A DNA stretch of 64,000 bases. Origin: Roseivirga sp. (GTDB lineage: Bacteria > Bacteroidota > Bacteroidia > Cytophagales > Cyclobacteriaceae). Each line of letters opens with the position of its first letter. Within the stretch, counting starts at the first letter, position 1. The notes beneath the pieces are model-generated. The model saw only the letters and a list, made by a program, of their open reading frames with translations, ran no database searches and was not told the origin of the DNA. Position numbers and translations under genes: made by a program. The DNA is taken from assembly GCA_021404565.1 (NCBI GenBank), contig JAAWWF010000003.1:310001-374000 (forward strand). Direction: 5' to 3'. This document shows, piece after piece, positions 1 to 8,751 of this stretch.

Positions 1-812
1 GCTTAAAACTGTCTGTTGAGGTAGGTACGGAGGTTTCTACCTTCAATACCAACAATGTGATGGGAATGATCAAAGGCTCAAAGCGGCCCGATGAACATGT
101 GATTTATACGGCACATTGGGATCATGATGGGATTACGAAGTTTCCCGTGGATGGAGATTCCATACTGAATGGTGCTGTAGACAATGCCACGGGCACAGCG
201 ATGGTGATTGAAACCGCTCGCGTTTTTTCACAACTTCCCAAAAAACCAGAGCGATCCATTTTGTTCTTTCTTACAGCAGCTGAGGAAATGGGACTACTGG
301 GGGCAGAATACTATGTGAACAATCCCTTGTTGCCACTGCACGACCTCGTAGCAGTTATCAATACCGATGCGAGTCATGCTACTCACCCGATGCGAGAAGC
401 AGTGAATGTGGTGAGGGGGCATACCAGTCTCGATTCTATTGTGGATGTCAGCGCCAGCCAGATGGGACGGAAAATACTTGATTTCAAGATTCCTGAAGCT
501 GGTATTTTCAAAAGGTCCGATCATTACCCGTTTGTTAAAAAGGGGATTCCGGCTGTTTGGGCAGTTGGGGGGAGTGATCCGATGGAAGGTGATTCAACGG
601 AGGCAGTGAACCTGATCAGTACCTATGTCAATACCAAATATCATCAGGTGACAGATGAGTATCATGACGACTTTTTGATGGGTAATATCCAAATGGATGC
701 CAGGTTTAACCTGGTTTTGGGGTATAATCTGGCAAGTAGCAGCATTTGGCCAGTTTGGACTGAAAATGAGAAATACATGGCCCTTAGAGATTCAATGAAC
801 GTCTTAAGGTGA
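1..812 (+). CDS. M28 family metallopeptidase, C-terminal part (cut by window edge)
   Basis: The reading frame is open from base 3, so the true start lies to the left; the GTG near base 57 is internal. Metal-ligand motifs of M28 aminopeptidases appear in the expected order: AHWDHDG (first zinc His), AVDNATG (bridging Asp), TAAEEMGLLG (catalytic Glu and ligand Glu), NTDAS (Asp) and SDHYPF (last His). These bind two zinc ions and hydrolyse peptides from the N-terminus. Related Bacteroidota enzymes are usually secreted, but the N-terminus that would show this is missing. No partner gene is visible downstream; the next gene is convergent. The family call is firm; the substrate is unknown. Confidence 0.93.
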   Translation, partial: LKLSVEVGTEVSTFNTNNVMGMIKGSKRPDEHVIYTAHWDHDGITKFPVDGDSILNGAVDNATGTAMVIETARVFSQLPKKPERSILFFLTAAEEMGLLGAEYYVNNPLLPLHDLVAVINTDASHATHPMREAVNVVRGHTSLDSIVDVSASQMGRKILDFKIPEAGIFKRSDHYPFVKKGIPAVWAVGGSDPMEGDSTEAVNLISTYVNTKYHQVTDEYHDDFLMGNIQMDARFNLVLGYNLASSSIWPVWTENEKYMALRDSMNVLR

Positions 813-911
813 CTGGTTTAGTACCAAAATGAGCCATTGCCGGGTTGGTCTGGGGTCATGAAATGTATAAGGATGAGGGGGGCTTAGCGAGATGCTAAGA
901 ACGAGGGGAGA

Positions 912-2027
912 TCAGTTTTTCTTCAGGAAGTTCATATGGAAGACATTCATTTCGTCTGAGTTGGCTTCAATGATATCAGGTCGGGCATCGCTGTTCAGGT
1001 CAGCTACAATGATATCATAGGTGCTATGCTTGGCCTTACCGATGCTGATCTTTTTCCAGCTCTTTCCTTTACCATTATTGAGCAAAACAGAGTTGGAACC
1101 CCTGTTATTGGCAACAACAATGTCCAGGTCTCCATCGAGGTCTATATCGCTGGTAGCTACAGAAAAGGAGTTATCACTGGCAGGGTCATATACTATTTCA
1201 GTTTTGAAAGTGAGGTCTTTGTCACCAAGGTAGATATAGTTGGCCTGGCCGATATTGGCGGTAATGATATCGGGAAAACCATCCCCGTTGATGTCTCCGA
1301 TGGCTACTGCCCTGGTTTCATCTTTGCCTGTACCAAAGGGTATGGCAGTGCTGAAATCCAGGTTTCCGCCATTCAGGTAGATGTTGTTTTGCCCCTTATC
1401 GCGATTGGCCAGAATCAGATCCAGGTCATTGTCTCCATCAATGTCGGCTACTTCTACATCTATGGTAGAGTCACTTTTATCGCCAAAGCCAATGGGGTCT
1501 GAAAAATTGCCCTTTCCATCGTTCAGGCAAATCTCGTTTTCTTGTCCACGATTGGTGATCAGGATATCTACATCTCCATCCTGGTCCAGGTCGGCCAGGG
1601 TTAGGTTACGGGTGTTGGAGTAGCGTTTGCCAAAGCTCTTGCCTCTCACAAAGTTGCCCTGACCATCATTGAAATAGAGCATATTGGGAGCATTGTCATT
1701 CCCTACGGCTACATCCAGGTCACCATCTCCATCCAGGTCTGCCAGCTCAGTAGCATAGCTTGTTTCGCTGGTGATGTCCAAAGGTTGTGAGAGGGTGAAA
1801 ATGCCTCTTCCATTGTTAAAGAATACCTGGTTTTGCTGAGGCCAGTGTCTGCCATTGGCGACTACTACATCCATATCTCCGTCACCGTCAATATCTCCAT
1901 GACTAATGGAGGCGGTGCGGTCCTTGTTAACTCCCAAAATATAGCGATTGCTGCTTCTGAACTGAAATTCCTGTGCCAGCGAGATGAGGGAGAGAAGCAG
2001 GGCTGATATAGTCAGGAGATATTTCAT
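912..2027 (-). CDS. Secreted FG-GAP/VCBS repeat beta-propeller protein
   Basis: The start is taken at the ATG at 2027, where a signal peptide begins (MKYLLTISALLLSLISLAQ); the frame is open further upstream but runs through repeat DNA. After the signal the 371-residue protein is almost entirely seven FG-GAP/VCBS blades. Each has a calcium-loop core such as DIDGDGDMDV, DLDGDGDLDV, DLDQDGDVDI, DIDGDNDLDL, DINGDGFPDI, DIDLDGDLDI and DLNSDARPDI. This predicts one closed seven-bladed, integrin-alpha-like propeller that binds Ca2+ outside the cytoplasm. Such domains bind proteins or glycans; no catalytic domain is attached. It stands alone, convergent with the M28 gene. Confidence 0.9.
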   Translation of the reverse strand: MKYLLTISALLLSLISLAQEFQFRSSNRYILGVNKDRTASISHGDIDGDGDMDVVVANGRHWPQQNQVFFNNGRGIFTLSQPLDITSETSYATELADLDGDGDLDVAVGNDNAPNMLYFNDGQGNFVRGKSFGKRYSNTRNLTLADLDQDGDVDILITNRGQENEICLNDGKGNFSDPIGFGDKSDSTIDVEVADIDGDNDLDLILANRDKGQNNIYLNGGNLDFSTAIPFGTGKDETRAVAIGDINGDGFPDIITANIGQANYIYLGDKDLTFKTEIVYDPASDNSFSVATSDIDLDGDLDIVVANNRGSNSVLLNNGKGKSWKKISIGKAKHSTYDIIVADLNSDARPDIIEANSDEMNVFHMNFLKKN

Positions 2028-2104
2028 AATGCCTTTTGGTTTTGAGATATATAGCAAGATTGGAATTTGTGGGGGATATTCAAGGGCTATGTTCAGAGTC
2101 TTTT

Positions 2105-2215
2105 GACCCCTCCGTCCTTCGGACACCCTGTCCGCAGCAGGCGGGCTCCCCTGTGCGAGGGGAGGACTAAGCCTCCGTCCCTTGGACACCTGTCATTGAG
2201 GGGGAGGGAGAGCCC
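2105..2215. repeat. GC-rich intergenic repeat with two similar 19-bp units
   Basis: Between the propeller gene and the hydrolase pair lie two near-identical units, CCTCCGTCCTTCGGACACC at 2109-2127 and CCTCCGTCCCTTGGACACC at 2172-2190 (two differences). A GC-rich segment with short inverted repeats separates them, and a GAGGGGGAGGG tail follows. Base composition differs from the surrounding genes. It resembles dispersed non-coding repeats of Bacteroidota genomes; copy number elsewhere cannot be judged here. Confidence 0.6.
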
Positions 2216-2256
2216 TCAGGCTTGGATATCACTTAAGATTTAATATCTTGTTTTCC

Positions 2257-3135
2257 ATGGAAACCACGACAATACTGATCCTTGTAGGAGTAGCTTATAT
2301 CGTGGCCAATTTTATCATCTATTTTGCTCAGGAACGGTTTCTCTTCAAGCCGGAAAAGCTGCCCAAAGATTTTCAGTTCAAGTATCCCAACCTCAACTTT
2401 CAGGAATACAACCTGGAAAAAGAACCCGGGGTAAATATCAATGCGATTCACTTTCATATTGACGACCCCAAGGGAGTGGTGATTTACCTGAAGGGCAACT
2501 CCAAGTCCATCAAGGGCTGGGGAAAGTTTGCCATTGATTTTACCCGTATGGGCTATGATGTGATGATGGTGGATTATCGGGGCTTTGGAAAAAGCACGGG
2601 TAAGCGTACTGAAGATAGTATCAAAGACGATCTGCAATATGTTTACGACCGGATCAAGGAGCAGGTAGCAGAGAAATATATCATCCTTTATGGTCGCTCG
2701 CTGGGTTCAGGGTTTGCGGCTAAACTGGCCTCTACGAATAATCCCCGCATGCTGGTGCTTGAGTCGCCTTATTATAGTCTGGCTAAGGTAACCAAGCGGT
2801 ACATACCCTTTATGCCGGTATCTCTCTTATTGAAATTCCCGATTCGCACGCATCTTTGGCTCAAGTATGTAGACTGCCCTATCAAGATCATGCATGGTAC
2901 GAATGACAAGCTCATTCCATTTAAAACGGCTGTGGCGCTTTCTAAAATCAGATCTGAAAACACGCGACTCTATTCCGTTATCGGTGCCGGACATAACAAC
3001 CTGAATACATTTGAAGAATACCACCGCATGATGGAGGAGATTCTGAACTCCAAGCTACCCAAACGTGTTGATCCATCTGAAACCAGCCTCAATTTCAGAA
3101 GAAAGAAAAAGGGCAAAAAGCCGGTTAATCCGTGA
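2257..3135 (+). CDS. Membrane-anchored alpha/beta hydrolase (first of tandem pair)
   Basis: The start is taken at the ATG at 2257; an in-frame TTG nine bases earlier is less likely. The 292-residue protein has an N-terminal membrane helix (about residues 5-24) and then an alpha/beta-hydrolase domain of the BEM46/ABHD13 type. Visible are DYRGFGKSTGK, the nucleophile elbow GRSLGS (Ser148), HGTNDK (Asp217) and GAGHNN (His246), so the triad is complete. The oxyanion-strand motif, HGN in relatives and in the neighbouring paralogue, reads LKGN here, with Lys79 replacing His. The tail is basic (RRKKKGKK). The gene overlaps the next by 4 bp (GTGA), so the two are probably coupled. Substrate unknown. 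Confidence 0.85.
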   Translation: METTTILILVGVAYIVANFIIYFAQERFLFKPEKLPKDFQFKYPNLNFQEYNLEKEPGVNINAIHFHIDDPKGVVIYLKGNSKSIKGWGKFAIDFTRMGYDVMMVDYRGFGKSTGKRTEDSIKDDLQYVYDRIKEQVAEKYIILYGRSLGSGFAAKLASTNNPRMLVLESPYYSLAKVTKRYIPFMPVSLLLKFPIRTHLWLKYVDCPIKIMHGTNDKLIPFKTAVALSKIRSENTRLYSVIGAGHNNLNTFEEYHRMMEEILNSKLPKRVDPSETSLNFRRKKKGKKPVNP

Positions 3136-3929
3136 GACGCTTGAAGATCATTCTCTTAGTTTTATTGGGTATTTATGTATTTGGCGGAGTGATCTTATAC
3201 TACGCTCAGGAGCGTTTTATCTTTTTGGATCATGCTCTAGCTGCTGACTTCAGTTTTGACTTTCCATCCGAGTTCGAAGAGGTAAACCTTACATCAGCTG
3301 ATGGTGCTAACCTGCATGCGCTGCATTTTACTCAGCAGAGTCCAAAAGGAGTAATTCTCTACTACCACGGTAATGCCGGTACCCTGCATCGCTGGGGCGA
3401 GGTGGTTCAGTATCATGTGGGGCTAGGCTACGATGTGATCGTGATGGACTATCGGGGCTATGGAAAAAGCACAGGCAAGCGATCACAAAGCTCTATGCTG
3501 GCAGATGCAGAGCAGTTTTACGATTATACCCTGGAACATTATTCCGAAGATCAGATCACCGTTTATGGCAGGTCTTTAGGTACGGGGTTGGCTACCTATG
3601 TGACTTCAAGACATGCGCCAAAACGCCTGATGCTGGAGACTCCTTACCACGATTTTAAATCATTGGCCCAGCGCTTTTACCCCGTTTTTCCGGTTGGAGT
3701 GGCACTGCGCTTTAACTTTAAAACGAACGAGTACATACGGTCAGTCAATTGCCCCATCTATATCTTTCATGGTACCGAAGATGAGGTGGTTCCTTATAAG
3801 CATGGTAAGCGTTTGTACGAGTCAATTCAGGCTGGTAAGGCAGAATTCTTTACCATACCTGAGGGGGCTCATAAAAACCTGATCAAGTTTGCTGAGTTTC
3901 GGCAGGCGGTAGAAGGGGTGTTGAGGTAA
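3132..3929 (+). CDS. Membrane-anchored alpha/beta hydrolase (second of tandem pair)
   Basis: This 265-residue paralogue of the preceding gene starts at a GTG at 3132 that overlaps the upstream TGA, which points to translational coupling. It has an N-terminal membrane helix (residues 5-24), then the shared YAQERF stretch, an intact YYHGNAG oxyanion motif, DYRGYGKSTGK, the nucleophile elbow GRSLGT (Ser148), HGTEDE (Asp217) and GAHKN (His247). Domain layout and spacing match the first copy residue for residue, so the pair arose by tandem duplication. Likely an esterase or lipase-like enzyme held at the inner membrane; the side it faces and its substrate cannot be told. Confidence 0.87.
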   Translation: MRRLKIILLVLLGIYVFGGVILYYAQERFIFLDHALAADFSFDFPSEFEEVNLTSADGANLHALHFTQQSPKGVILYYHGNAGTLHRWGEVVQYHVGLGYDVIVMDYRGYGKSTGKRSQSSMLADAEQFYDYTLEHYSEDQITVYGRSLGTGLATYVTSRHAPKRLMLETPYHDFKSLAQRFYPVFPVGVALRFNFKTNEYIRSVNCPIYIFHGTEDEVVPYKHGKRLYESIQAGKAEFFTIPEGAHKNLIKFAEFRQAVEGVLR

Positions 3930-4000
3930 TTAGAAGGTAGATGAAACTTCGATCTTATCAGAGACCAAAATCTGAGATTCCATCATCTGTTTTTTGCAGT

Positions 4001-4053
4001 AGATGGAACGCTTCCGCCTGTCTGGCGGACACCGTTAGAAAAGCGCACCATCT
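4001..4053. repeat. Interspersed palindromic repeat, long form, copy A
   Basis: A 53-bp element with nested palindromes. Outer arms are AGATGGAACGCTT and AAGCGCACCATCT (11 of 13 paired). The inner hairpin is TCCGCC-TGTCT-GGCGGA, and a GTTAGAA spacer lies before the right arm. The same layout recurs at 4900-4952 and 7931-7977, with a shortened form near 44.0-44.16 kb. All copies are intergenic. Confidence 0.8.
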
Positions 4054-4168
4054 GTGTTTACTTTTGAGACATCCTCTTCACCCTGTTGGTGGAAAAAGTA
4101 GACAAAGAGAGTCATTGTAAGTAGCCATACCTAGTATCTGCTAGCTGATAATTCCCGTATCTTCATAT

Positions 4169-4813
4169 GTGTTCAGGAGATCTCTTAAGTATATACTCAT
4201 AGCTGGAATTAATGCTTTGACCCTGTTAGTCATTCACCGGCTTTCTATTGATGAATTGTTGGTAGCCTTTAATCCATACACGCTTATAGATGCACTTTTG
4301 GTCATTGCCGGGGTCTTTCTTGCTAGCCTCCTGGGTATGAGAATTCTGGTGGGTTGGTTGAAGAAAAAAGGAAACTCTGATCGACTTAAAAAGAAGCTCA
4401 GGTACTCGGTTTTCCTTACCCTTATTATTTCAGCTTATTTCTATGGAGACTATTTTTTGAGGATTCATGATCGCTTCTTTGACGAAAGGAGAGCGAAGGT
4501 TATGGCTAAAATAGAACCTGCCGAAATGCTTGCATACGGTACAAAAGCGGAGGCTTTGACTTATAAGGAATATGCACTCTTGCGACAAGTGACAGGTTGG
4601 TTTCCCGAACTACCTTCCCGTGCGACAAATATTGCTTATGTCTATAGCTATGATGGCTTTCTTCCCGATTATCTGTTTAGCCTTGTCTATGAGGTACCAC
4701 TGGATGAGGAAGTGGAGACTATTGACTACGAAAGTGGAAGCTTTGATAAAAGTCAGACTTATGAAATTATCGATGGCAGAAAGATTGTGACTTATGCTGA
4801 AGGCAGGTCTTAA
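4169..4813 (+). CDS. Integral membrane protein of unknown function
   Basis: Starts at GTG 4169; an in-frame stop at 4142 and the lack of another good start upstream fix it. The 214-residue protein has three hydrophobic segments (about residues 7-22, 38-58 and 75-92), followed by a soluble region of about 120 residues rich in Glu, Asp and Tyr. I do not recognise the family. It is flanked on both sides by copies of the palindromic repeat and has no operon partner. Composition is ordinary for the window, so it is probably a real gene. Confidence 0.6.
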   Translation: MFRRSLKYILIAGINALTLLVIHRLSIDELLVAFNPYTLIDALLVIAGVFLASLLGMRILVGWLKKKGNSDRLKKKLRYSVFLTLIISAYFYGDYFLRIHDRFFDERRAKVMAKIEPAEMLAYGTKAEALTYKEYALLRQVTGWFPELPSRATNIAYVYSYDGFLPDYLFSLVYEVPLDEEVETIDYESGSFDKSQTYEIIDGRKIVTYAEGRS

Positions 4814-4829
4814 GAAAAGGGTACGGTTA

Positions 4830-4875
4830 GATTGAACGCTCCCTCCCGCTTGCGGATTCGGTTAGAAAATGCACT
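4830..4875. repeat. Degenerate copy of the palindromic repeat
   Basis: The order GATTGAACGCT, CCGCTTGCGGA, GGTTAGAAAA, TGCAC follows the same left arm, inner hairpin, spacer and right arm as the 53-bp repeat, with many substitutions. It sits just before intact copy B and looks like a decayed relic. Confidence 0.45.
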
Positions 4876-4899
4876 TTTTGTTGAGATAATGGAGTAGGT

Positions 4900-4952
4900 A
4901 GATGGAACGCTTCCGCCTGGCTGGCGGACGTGGTTAGAAAAGCGCACCATCT
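4900..4952. repeat. Interspersed palindromic repeat, long form, copy B
   Basis: Same 53-bp layout as copy A: AGATGGAACGCTT, inner hairpin TCCGCC/GGCGGA with a different loop (TGGCT), GTTAGAAA, then AAGCGCACCATCT. Arms are identical to copy A, while the loop and the bases after the inner hairpin differ. Confidence 0.8.
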
Positions 4953-5080
4953 TAAGGCTTTTGTCTGCCGTCTAATATCTTCAGCGAAAACCGGCCTGAC
5001 ATGCTGTCCGACCTAAGTCTGGCGCATCCTCTGGTCTCCTTTTCTACCGTCTGATATCTAATTTCTAAAGTCCTAAGCCG

Positions 5081-7828
5081 CTATTTCTTCTTTATCAGCT
5101 CCAGCCCTTGATTAATGCCTTTTTCAATGGCGGGAACTCCTCTTTCCATCCAGACGGGCTTGGGTGCTCCTTTCAGGTAATAGTCGAAGAACTGTGCCAT
5201 GCGGATGTTAAAATCTTTGCGGTTCTGTCGCTTGAGTGGCCAGTGAGGCTCACCGTTATAGTTGAGAAACCAGGAAGGCTTTCCAAGCCTGCGAAGCGCA
5301 GTGAAAAACTCTATGCCCTGATACCAGGGTACATGGCCATCTGCATCATTGTGCATCACCAGGAGTGGGGTGTTGATTTTATCAATGTTGAAGATGGGAG
5401 AATTCTCAACATAACGTGCCGGATATTCCCAGGGAGTGCCTCCGATACGGCTTTGGGTATGCTCATACTGAAACTGACGCACCAGGCCAGTCCACCAGCG
5501 GATTCCACCATAGGCACTGATCATATTGGGCACTACAGCACCTGCTTCGCCTGCTTTGAAAATATCCGTTTTGGTAACCAGGTAGGCGATCTGATAACCT
5601 CCCCAGCTATGGCCTTGCACTCCGATATTGTCCTTGTCGACAAAGCCTTTTTCAATCAGAGAGGTCACCCCTGGGATGACACAGTTGTAAGCACTCTCGC
5701 CCGGATAACCGATGCGGTAGTACACGTCAGGGTTGAAAATGATATAGCCGCGGCTGGTGTAAAAACTATAGTTGATGGTAGACCTGCCGGGAGCCGGTGC
5801 TCTGTGACCATACAGTCCGTTGGAGCTTTTCTCATAGAAGTTGACAATCATCGGGTACTTCTTGTTGGGGTCGAAGTTCTCAGGCTTGATCAACATACCG
5901 GTGAGTTCCAGGCCATCCAGAGAGGTCCATTTAACCAGCTCAGAGGTACCCCAATTGTATTCGCTTTGCTGGGGGTTGGCGCTGCTTATTTTGGTTTGAG
6001 CCTTGAAGCTAAGGTCGCTGTATCGAATATCAGGGAACTCTTCAAAGGACTCCCTGGTAAAAATCAGATTGTTATCGTCCTGAGCTTTTCTTGGAGTACC
6101 ATAGCGATAGGGGCCTGTCAGCAGCTGATTGCCTCTGCCATTTTTACGATTGAGCTCGTAATAGCCGGAATGCTTGTTGGTTTCGTTGAAGGTGGTCAAC
6201 AGCCATTTGCTTCTGTTGTCGATGGCACGCTCTTCATTGTCCAGCCTCACATAGCGGTATGCAGTTTTATTTTCTCTTCCTTTTGTAATGCGCGAGCCGG
6301 CTCCGGTCTCAGGGTTAAATTCCCAGATATCGAAACGATCATAGATCAGGAAAGAAGCATCGTCTTTGGTCCAGCCGGCTGAGCCATAGGAGCCTGGTAA
6401 ATTGGGTGAGTCATTGAGTTCATTAAAGAATACTTTGCCATCTGTAAGCTTGACATGTTTACCGGAAGCCAGTGAGTAGGTAAACCAGGTGCTGTCAATG
6501 GCATCATAGCCATAGGCATACTTGGCGGAAGGGCTCAGTCTCACTTGTCCACGAATTCTGGTTAAGGCTTTGGTGGTAGCACCAGTGCTGATATCGATTA
6601 CCGCATAGTCGCGCTTAGTAGCGCCTTCCCATTGTCTTTCCAGGTCATAGGGTGCGGAGGTGCTGATCAATGCATGGCTGGCATTGCCTTCATTACCCAG
6701 ACTGGCATCAGGGTAGGCGATGGTTGCAAGCTGCACGAGCTTGTTGTTTTGGTTTAGGTGTATGGCAGTGAGGTAAGATTTACGTCTCACATTGTTTACC
6801 TGAAGCTCCTGTACAGTGTAGAGTGTGGGCTCATCATAGGTCCAGACCTCTACATTCACTATTTCTTCCTCCAGCAGGGTGGTGTCTTTGACAATAGGAG
6901 GTGTGGCGAGGCCAAAATACATTTTGGTTTCATCCTTTGAAAAGCTGATGTTTCCATCGGCAGAAACACGGTAACCTGCCGGAGCTGAGCTGGCATCTAC
7001 CAGTTTTTCGGCAGCGGCATTTCCTTCTTCCCAGCTGTAAAGGGCATTGGGTCTTACCTGCACTTTCGTGGTATCCAGGTCTGCTACAAAGGCGGCTCTT
7101 TTACCGGAGTTGCTGAGTGTGAGTCTGCTGTATTTTCCTTTTTTAGCTGCAAATATCCGGGTCGATTGATTGTTGTCCAGATTAAGCACATATACACCGG
7201 CACCTGCATGGTCATTAGTTCCGGTGGTGATATAGGCCAGTCGTTTACCTTCTTTGGCAAAGAGGTAGTCAGTCACATATTTCAAGGTGTCCTGACTTCC
7301 GTTTCTAAGGTTTCTCAGTACCACATGATAGCCGTTTTTATTGCTGACCTTTTTGTCGGATTTATCACCGCTGATCTTTTCGAGCTGGTAGGCGAGATAT
7401 CCCGCCCATTTCTCAGGGGTCTTATAGCCTTTGAGGTGTGGTATTTTCGTGATGCTGCCAGATTTCAGATTATAAATACCCAGTGTGTCCTGCGGCATCT
7501 TGCCTTTTTTGACCTTGCTGCGCTTCATCTCACGAATATCGGCCTGCCAGGCTTTTATCGTAAAAAGCGAGAATTGAGAATCGAAGGTGAAACGTCCGTT
7601 TTCTCCTCTTTCATGTTCAAAAACAGTATTGGCTTTCGGGTCTTTGATTTTCAGATGGTTATCAGCTTCTCCTTTTTCGAGGGAGTACATGATGTAGTCA
7701 CCATTGCGTGAGATTGTTTGGTTTTCAATGGTGTTCCAGATCTCAAAATCAGGGTGATCCAGAATCTTCTTTTGTCCGAAACAGGCGATGGAAACACACA
7801 GAAGCAGGATGGATGCGGATATTCTCAT
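5081..7828 (-). CDS. Secreted prolyl-oligopeptidase-family (S9) serine peptidase
   Basis: The start is set at ATG 7828, where a signal peptide begins (MRISASILLLCVSIACFGQ); an upstream in-frame start would put 14 residues before it. The 915-residue enzyme has an N-terminal propeller-like region (about residues 25-600) and a C-terminal alpha/beta-hydrolase domain. Catalytic residues by position are Ser741 in GHSWGG, Asp830 in HNDADGHVP and His862 in GEPHWP. Periplasmic S9 enzymes of this size cut dipeptides or acyl-peptides from oligopeptides. Monocistronic, with repeat copies on both sides. Family certain; exact specificity (DPP or acylaminoacyl type) unresolved. Confidence 0.92.
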   Translation of the reverse strand: MRISASILLLCVSIACFGQKKILDHPDFEIWNTIENQTISRNGDYIMYSLEKGEADNHLKIKDPKANTVFEHERGENGRFTFDSQFSLFTIKAWQADIREMKRSKVKKGKMPQDTLGIYNLKSGSITKIPHLKGYKTPEKWAGYLAYQLEKISGDKSDKKVSNKNGYHVVLRNLRNGSQDTLKYVTDYLFAKEGKRLAYITTGTNDHAGAGVYVLNLDNNQSTRIFAAKKGKYSRLTLSNSGKRAAFVADLDTTKVQVRPNALYSWEEGNAAAEKLVDASSAPAGYRVSADGNISFSKDETKMYFGLATPPIVKDTTLLEEEIVNVEVWTYDEPTLYTVQELQVNNVRRKSYLTAIHLNQNNKLVQLATIAYPDASLGNEGNASHALISTSAPYDLERQWEGATKRDYAVIDISTGATTKALTRIRGQVRLSPSAKYAYGYDAIDSTWFTYSLASGKHVKLTDGKVFFNELNDSPNLPGSYGSAGWTKDDASFLIYDRFDIWEFNPETGAGSRITKGRENKTAYRYVRLDNEERAIDNRSKWLLTTFNETNKHSGYYELNRKNGRGNQLLTGPYRYGTPRKAQDDNNLIFTRESFEEFPDIRYSDLSFKAQTKISSANPQQSEYNWGTSELVKWTSLDGLELTGMLIKPENFDPNKKYPMIVNFYEKSSNGLYGHRAPAPGRSTINYSFYTSRGYIIFNPDVYYRIGYPGESAYNCVIPGVTSLIEKGFVDKDNIGVQGHSWGGYQIAYLVTKTDIFKAGEAGAVVPNMISAYGGIRWWTGLVRQFQYEHTQSRIGGTPWEYPARYVENSPIFNIDKINTPLLVMHNDADGHVPWYQGIEFFTALRRLGKPSWFLNYNGEPHWPLKRQNRKDFNIRMAQFFDYYLKGAPKPVWMERGVPAIEKGINQGLELIKKK

Positions 7829-7930
7829 GGTCAGGTCAGTTTTTACTACCCCTAAGTTAGCTATCAGCACTGAATACGGGAGAGTTTTTGATGATCGGTA
7901 GAAGGAGGGGAAATAAGTAGATGATGTAGG

Positions 7931-7977
7931 TGGTGCGCTTCCGCCTTATTGGCGGACAAAGTTAGAAAAGCGCACCA
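7931..7977. repeat. Interspersed palindromic repeat, copy C (fully paired arms)
   Basis: Left arm TGGTGCGCTT (7931-7940) and right arm AAGCGCACCA (7968-7977) are perfect inverted repeats. Between them lie the inner hairpin CCGCC/GGCGG and the GTTAGAAA spacer. In copies A and B the left arm carries AA where this copy has TG, so copy C restores pairing. Confidence 0.8.
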
Positions 7978-7981
7978 ATAG

Positions 7982-8416
7982 TTAGATTTTTTGAGCAAGC
8001 ACTTCCAGCATATATTCCCAGGCTTGTGTACGCTTCGACATATCAATTCCCACAGGTTCGGTCACAAATTCCTGAGTCATAGATAATTGGGTCTTGTTGG
8101 TAGCTAATGTGGTGAGCTTAAAGGTAACGGTACTGTCCGGTGGTGGAATGGGGAGCCCTTCATATTGCAAGCTAAAGGAAAGCTCAACAGGTGAGCTGAT
8201 GACCAGATACTTTCCTGCAATTGAAAAGCCTGCCTGATTGGTCTTGACGAGTTCTATGAAATAGGATCCGCCTATACTGAGATCCGTTTGCACGCTGCTC
8301 ACTTTAAAATCTTTGGGTCCGAACCATTGAGCGATTAACTCCGGCTCAGTCAACCAGGGAAAAAGTCGGGTACTGGAAGTATTGAACTCCCTTTTTACGT
8401 AAACTTTATTGGTCAT
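7982..8416 (-). CDS. SRPBCC / AHSA1-like domain protein
   Basis: A 144-residue single-domain protein with the START-like pattern of the Aha1-homology family: the N-terminal strand VYVKREFNTSSTRLFPWLT, then EPELIAQWFGP, GGSYFIEL, and a C-terminal helix after GIDMSKRTQAWEYML. These helix-grip folds bind hydrophobic ligands. It overlaps the upstream ArsR gene by 11 bp and is the third gene of a minus-strand operon. ArsR plus SRPBCC pairs are a recurrent arrangement in which the regulator controls the binding protein. Ligand unknown. Confidence 0.85.
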   Translation of the reverse strand: MTNKVYVKREFNTSSTRLFPWLTEPELIAQWFGPKDFKVSSVQTDLSIGGSYFIELVKTNQAGFSIAGKYLVISSPVELSFSLQYEGLPIPPPDSTVTFKLTTLATNKTQLSMTQEFVTEPVGIDMSKRTQAWEYMLEVLAQKI

Positions 8417-8750
8417 GTTTTTCGTTATGATCGATTTGCTGGCTCAGTTTATCGAAAGATTGATTCCAGAAGTCTGAAAAATAAGCGATCCATTTCATGG
8501 AAACACCCAAGGCTTCTCTGTTGAGCGAGAGCTTTCGGTATTTTCCCTGGGTCTCCTTTGTAAGGAGGTGGGCATTTTCCAGAATTTTAATATGCTTTCC
8601 TAATGCCTGAAATGAGATAGGAAAGGACTTGTTGAGCTCTAGCAATGTGGAGTCACCTGCATGCAAAAGCTCCAGAATTTTCCTGCGATTTTTATCAGCA
8701 AGGGCTGCAAAAATCTTGTCTTCATTCAGTATTGATTCGGCATTGCTCAT
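8406..8750 (-). CDS. ArsR-family winged-helix transcriptional regulator
   Basis: I choose the ATG at 8750, which leaves 1 bp after the upstream stop; an in-frame TTG at 8762 would overlap it. The protein (about 114 residues) has the ArsR helix-turn-helix: KIFAALADKNRRKILELL, then FPISFQALGKHIKILENAHLL as recognition region, and the wing around KGKYRKLSL-like sequence. No metal-binding Cys motif (CxC) is seen, so it belongs to the non-metal subgroup usually paired with SRPBCC proteins. It probably represses its own operon, and a palindrome upstream of the first gene at 9108-9125 is a candidate site. Confidence 0.87.
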   Translation of the reverse strand: MSNAESILNEDKIFAALADKNRRKILELLHAGDSTLLELNKSFPISFQALGKHIKILENAHLLTKETQGKYRKLSLNREALGVSMKWIAYFSDFWNQSFDKLSQQIDHNEKHDQ

Positions 8751-8751
8751 A

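Noticed and set aside
5108-6382. Long plus-strand reading frame of over 400 codons
   Set aside because: It lies wholly antisense to the S9 peptidase gene, whose catalytic motifs are intact; the translated text has no domain.
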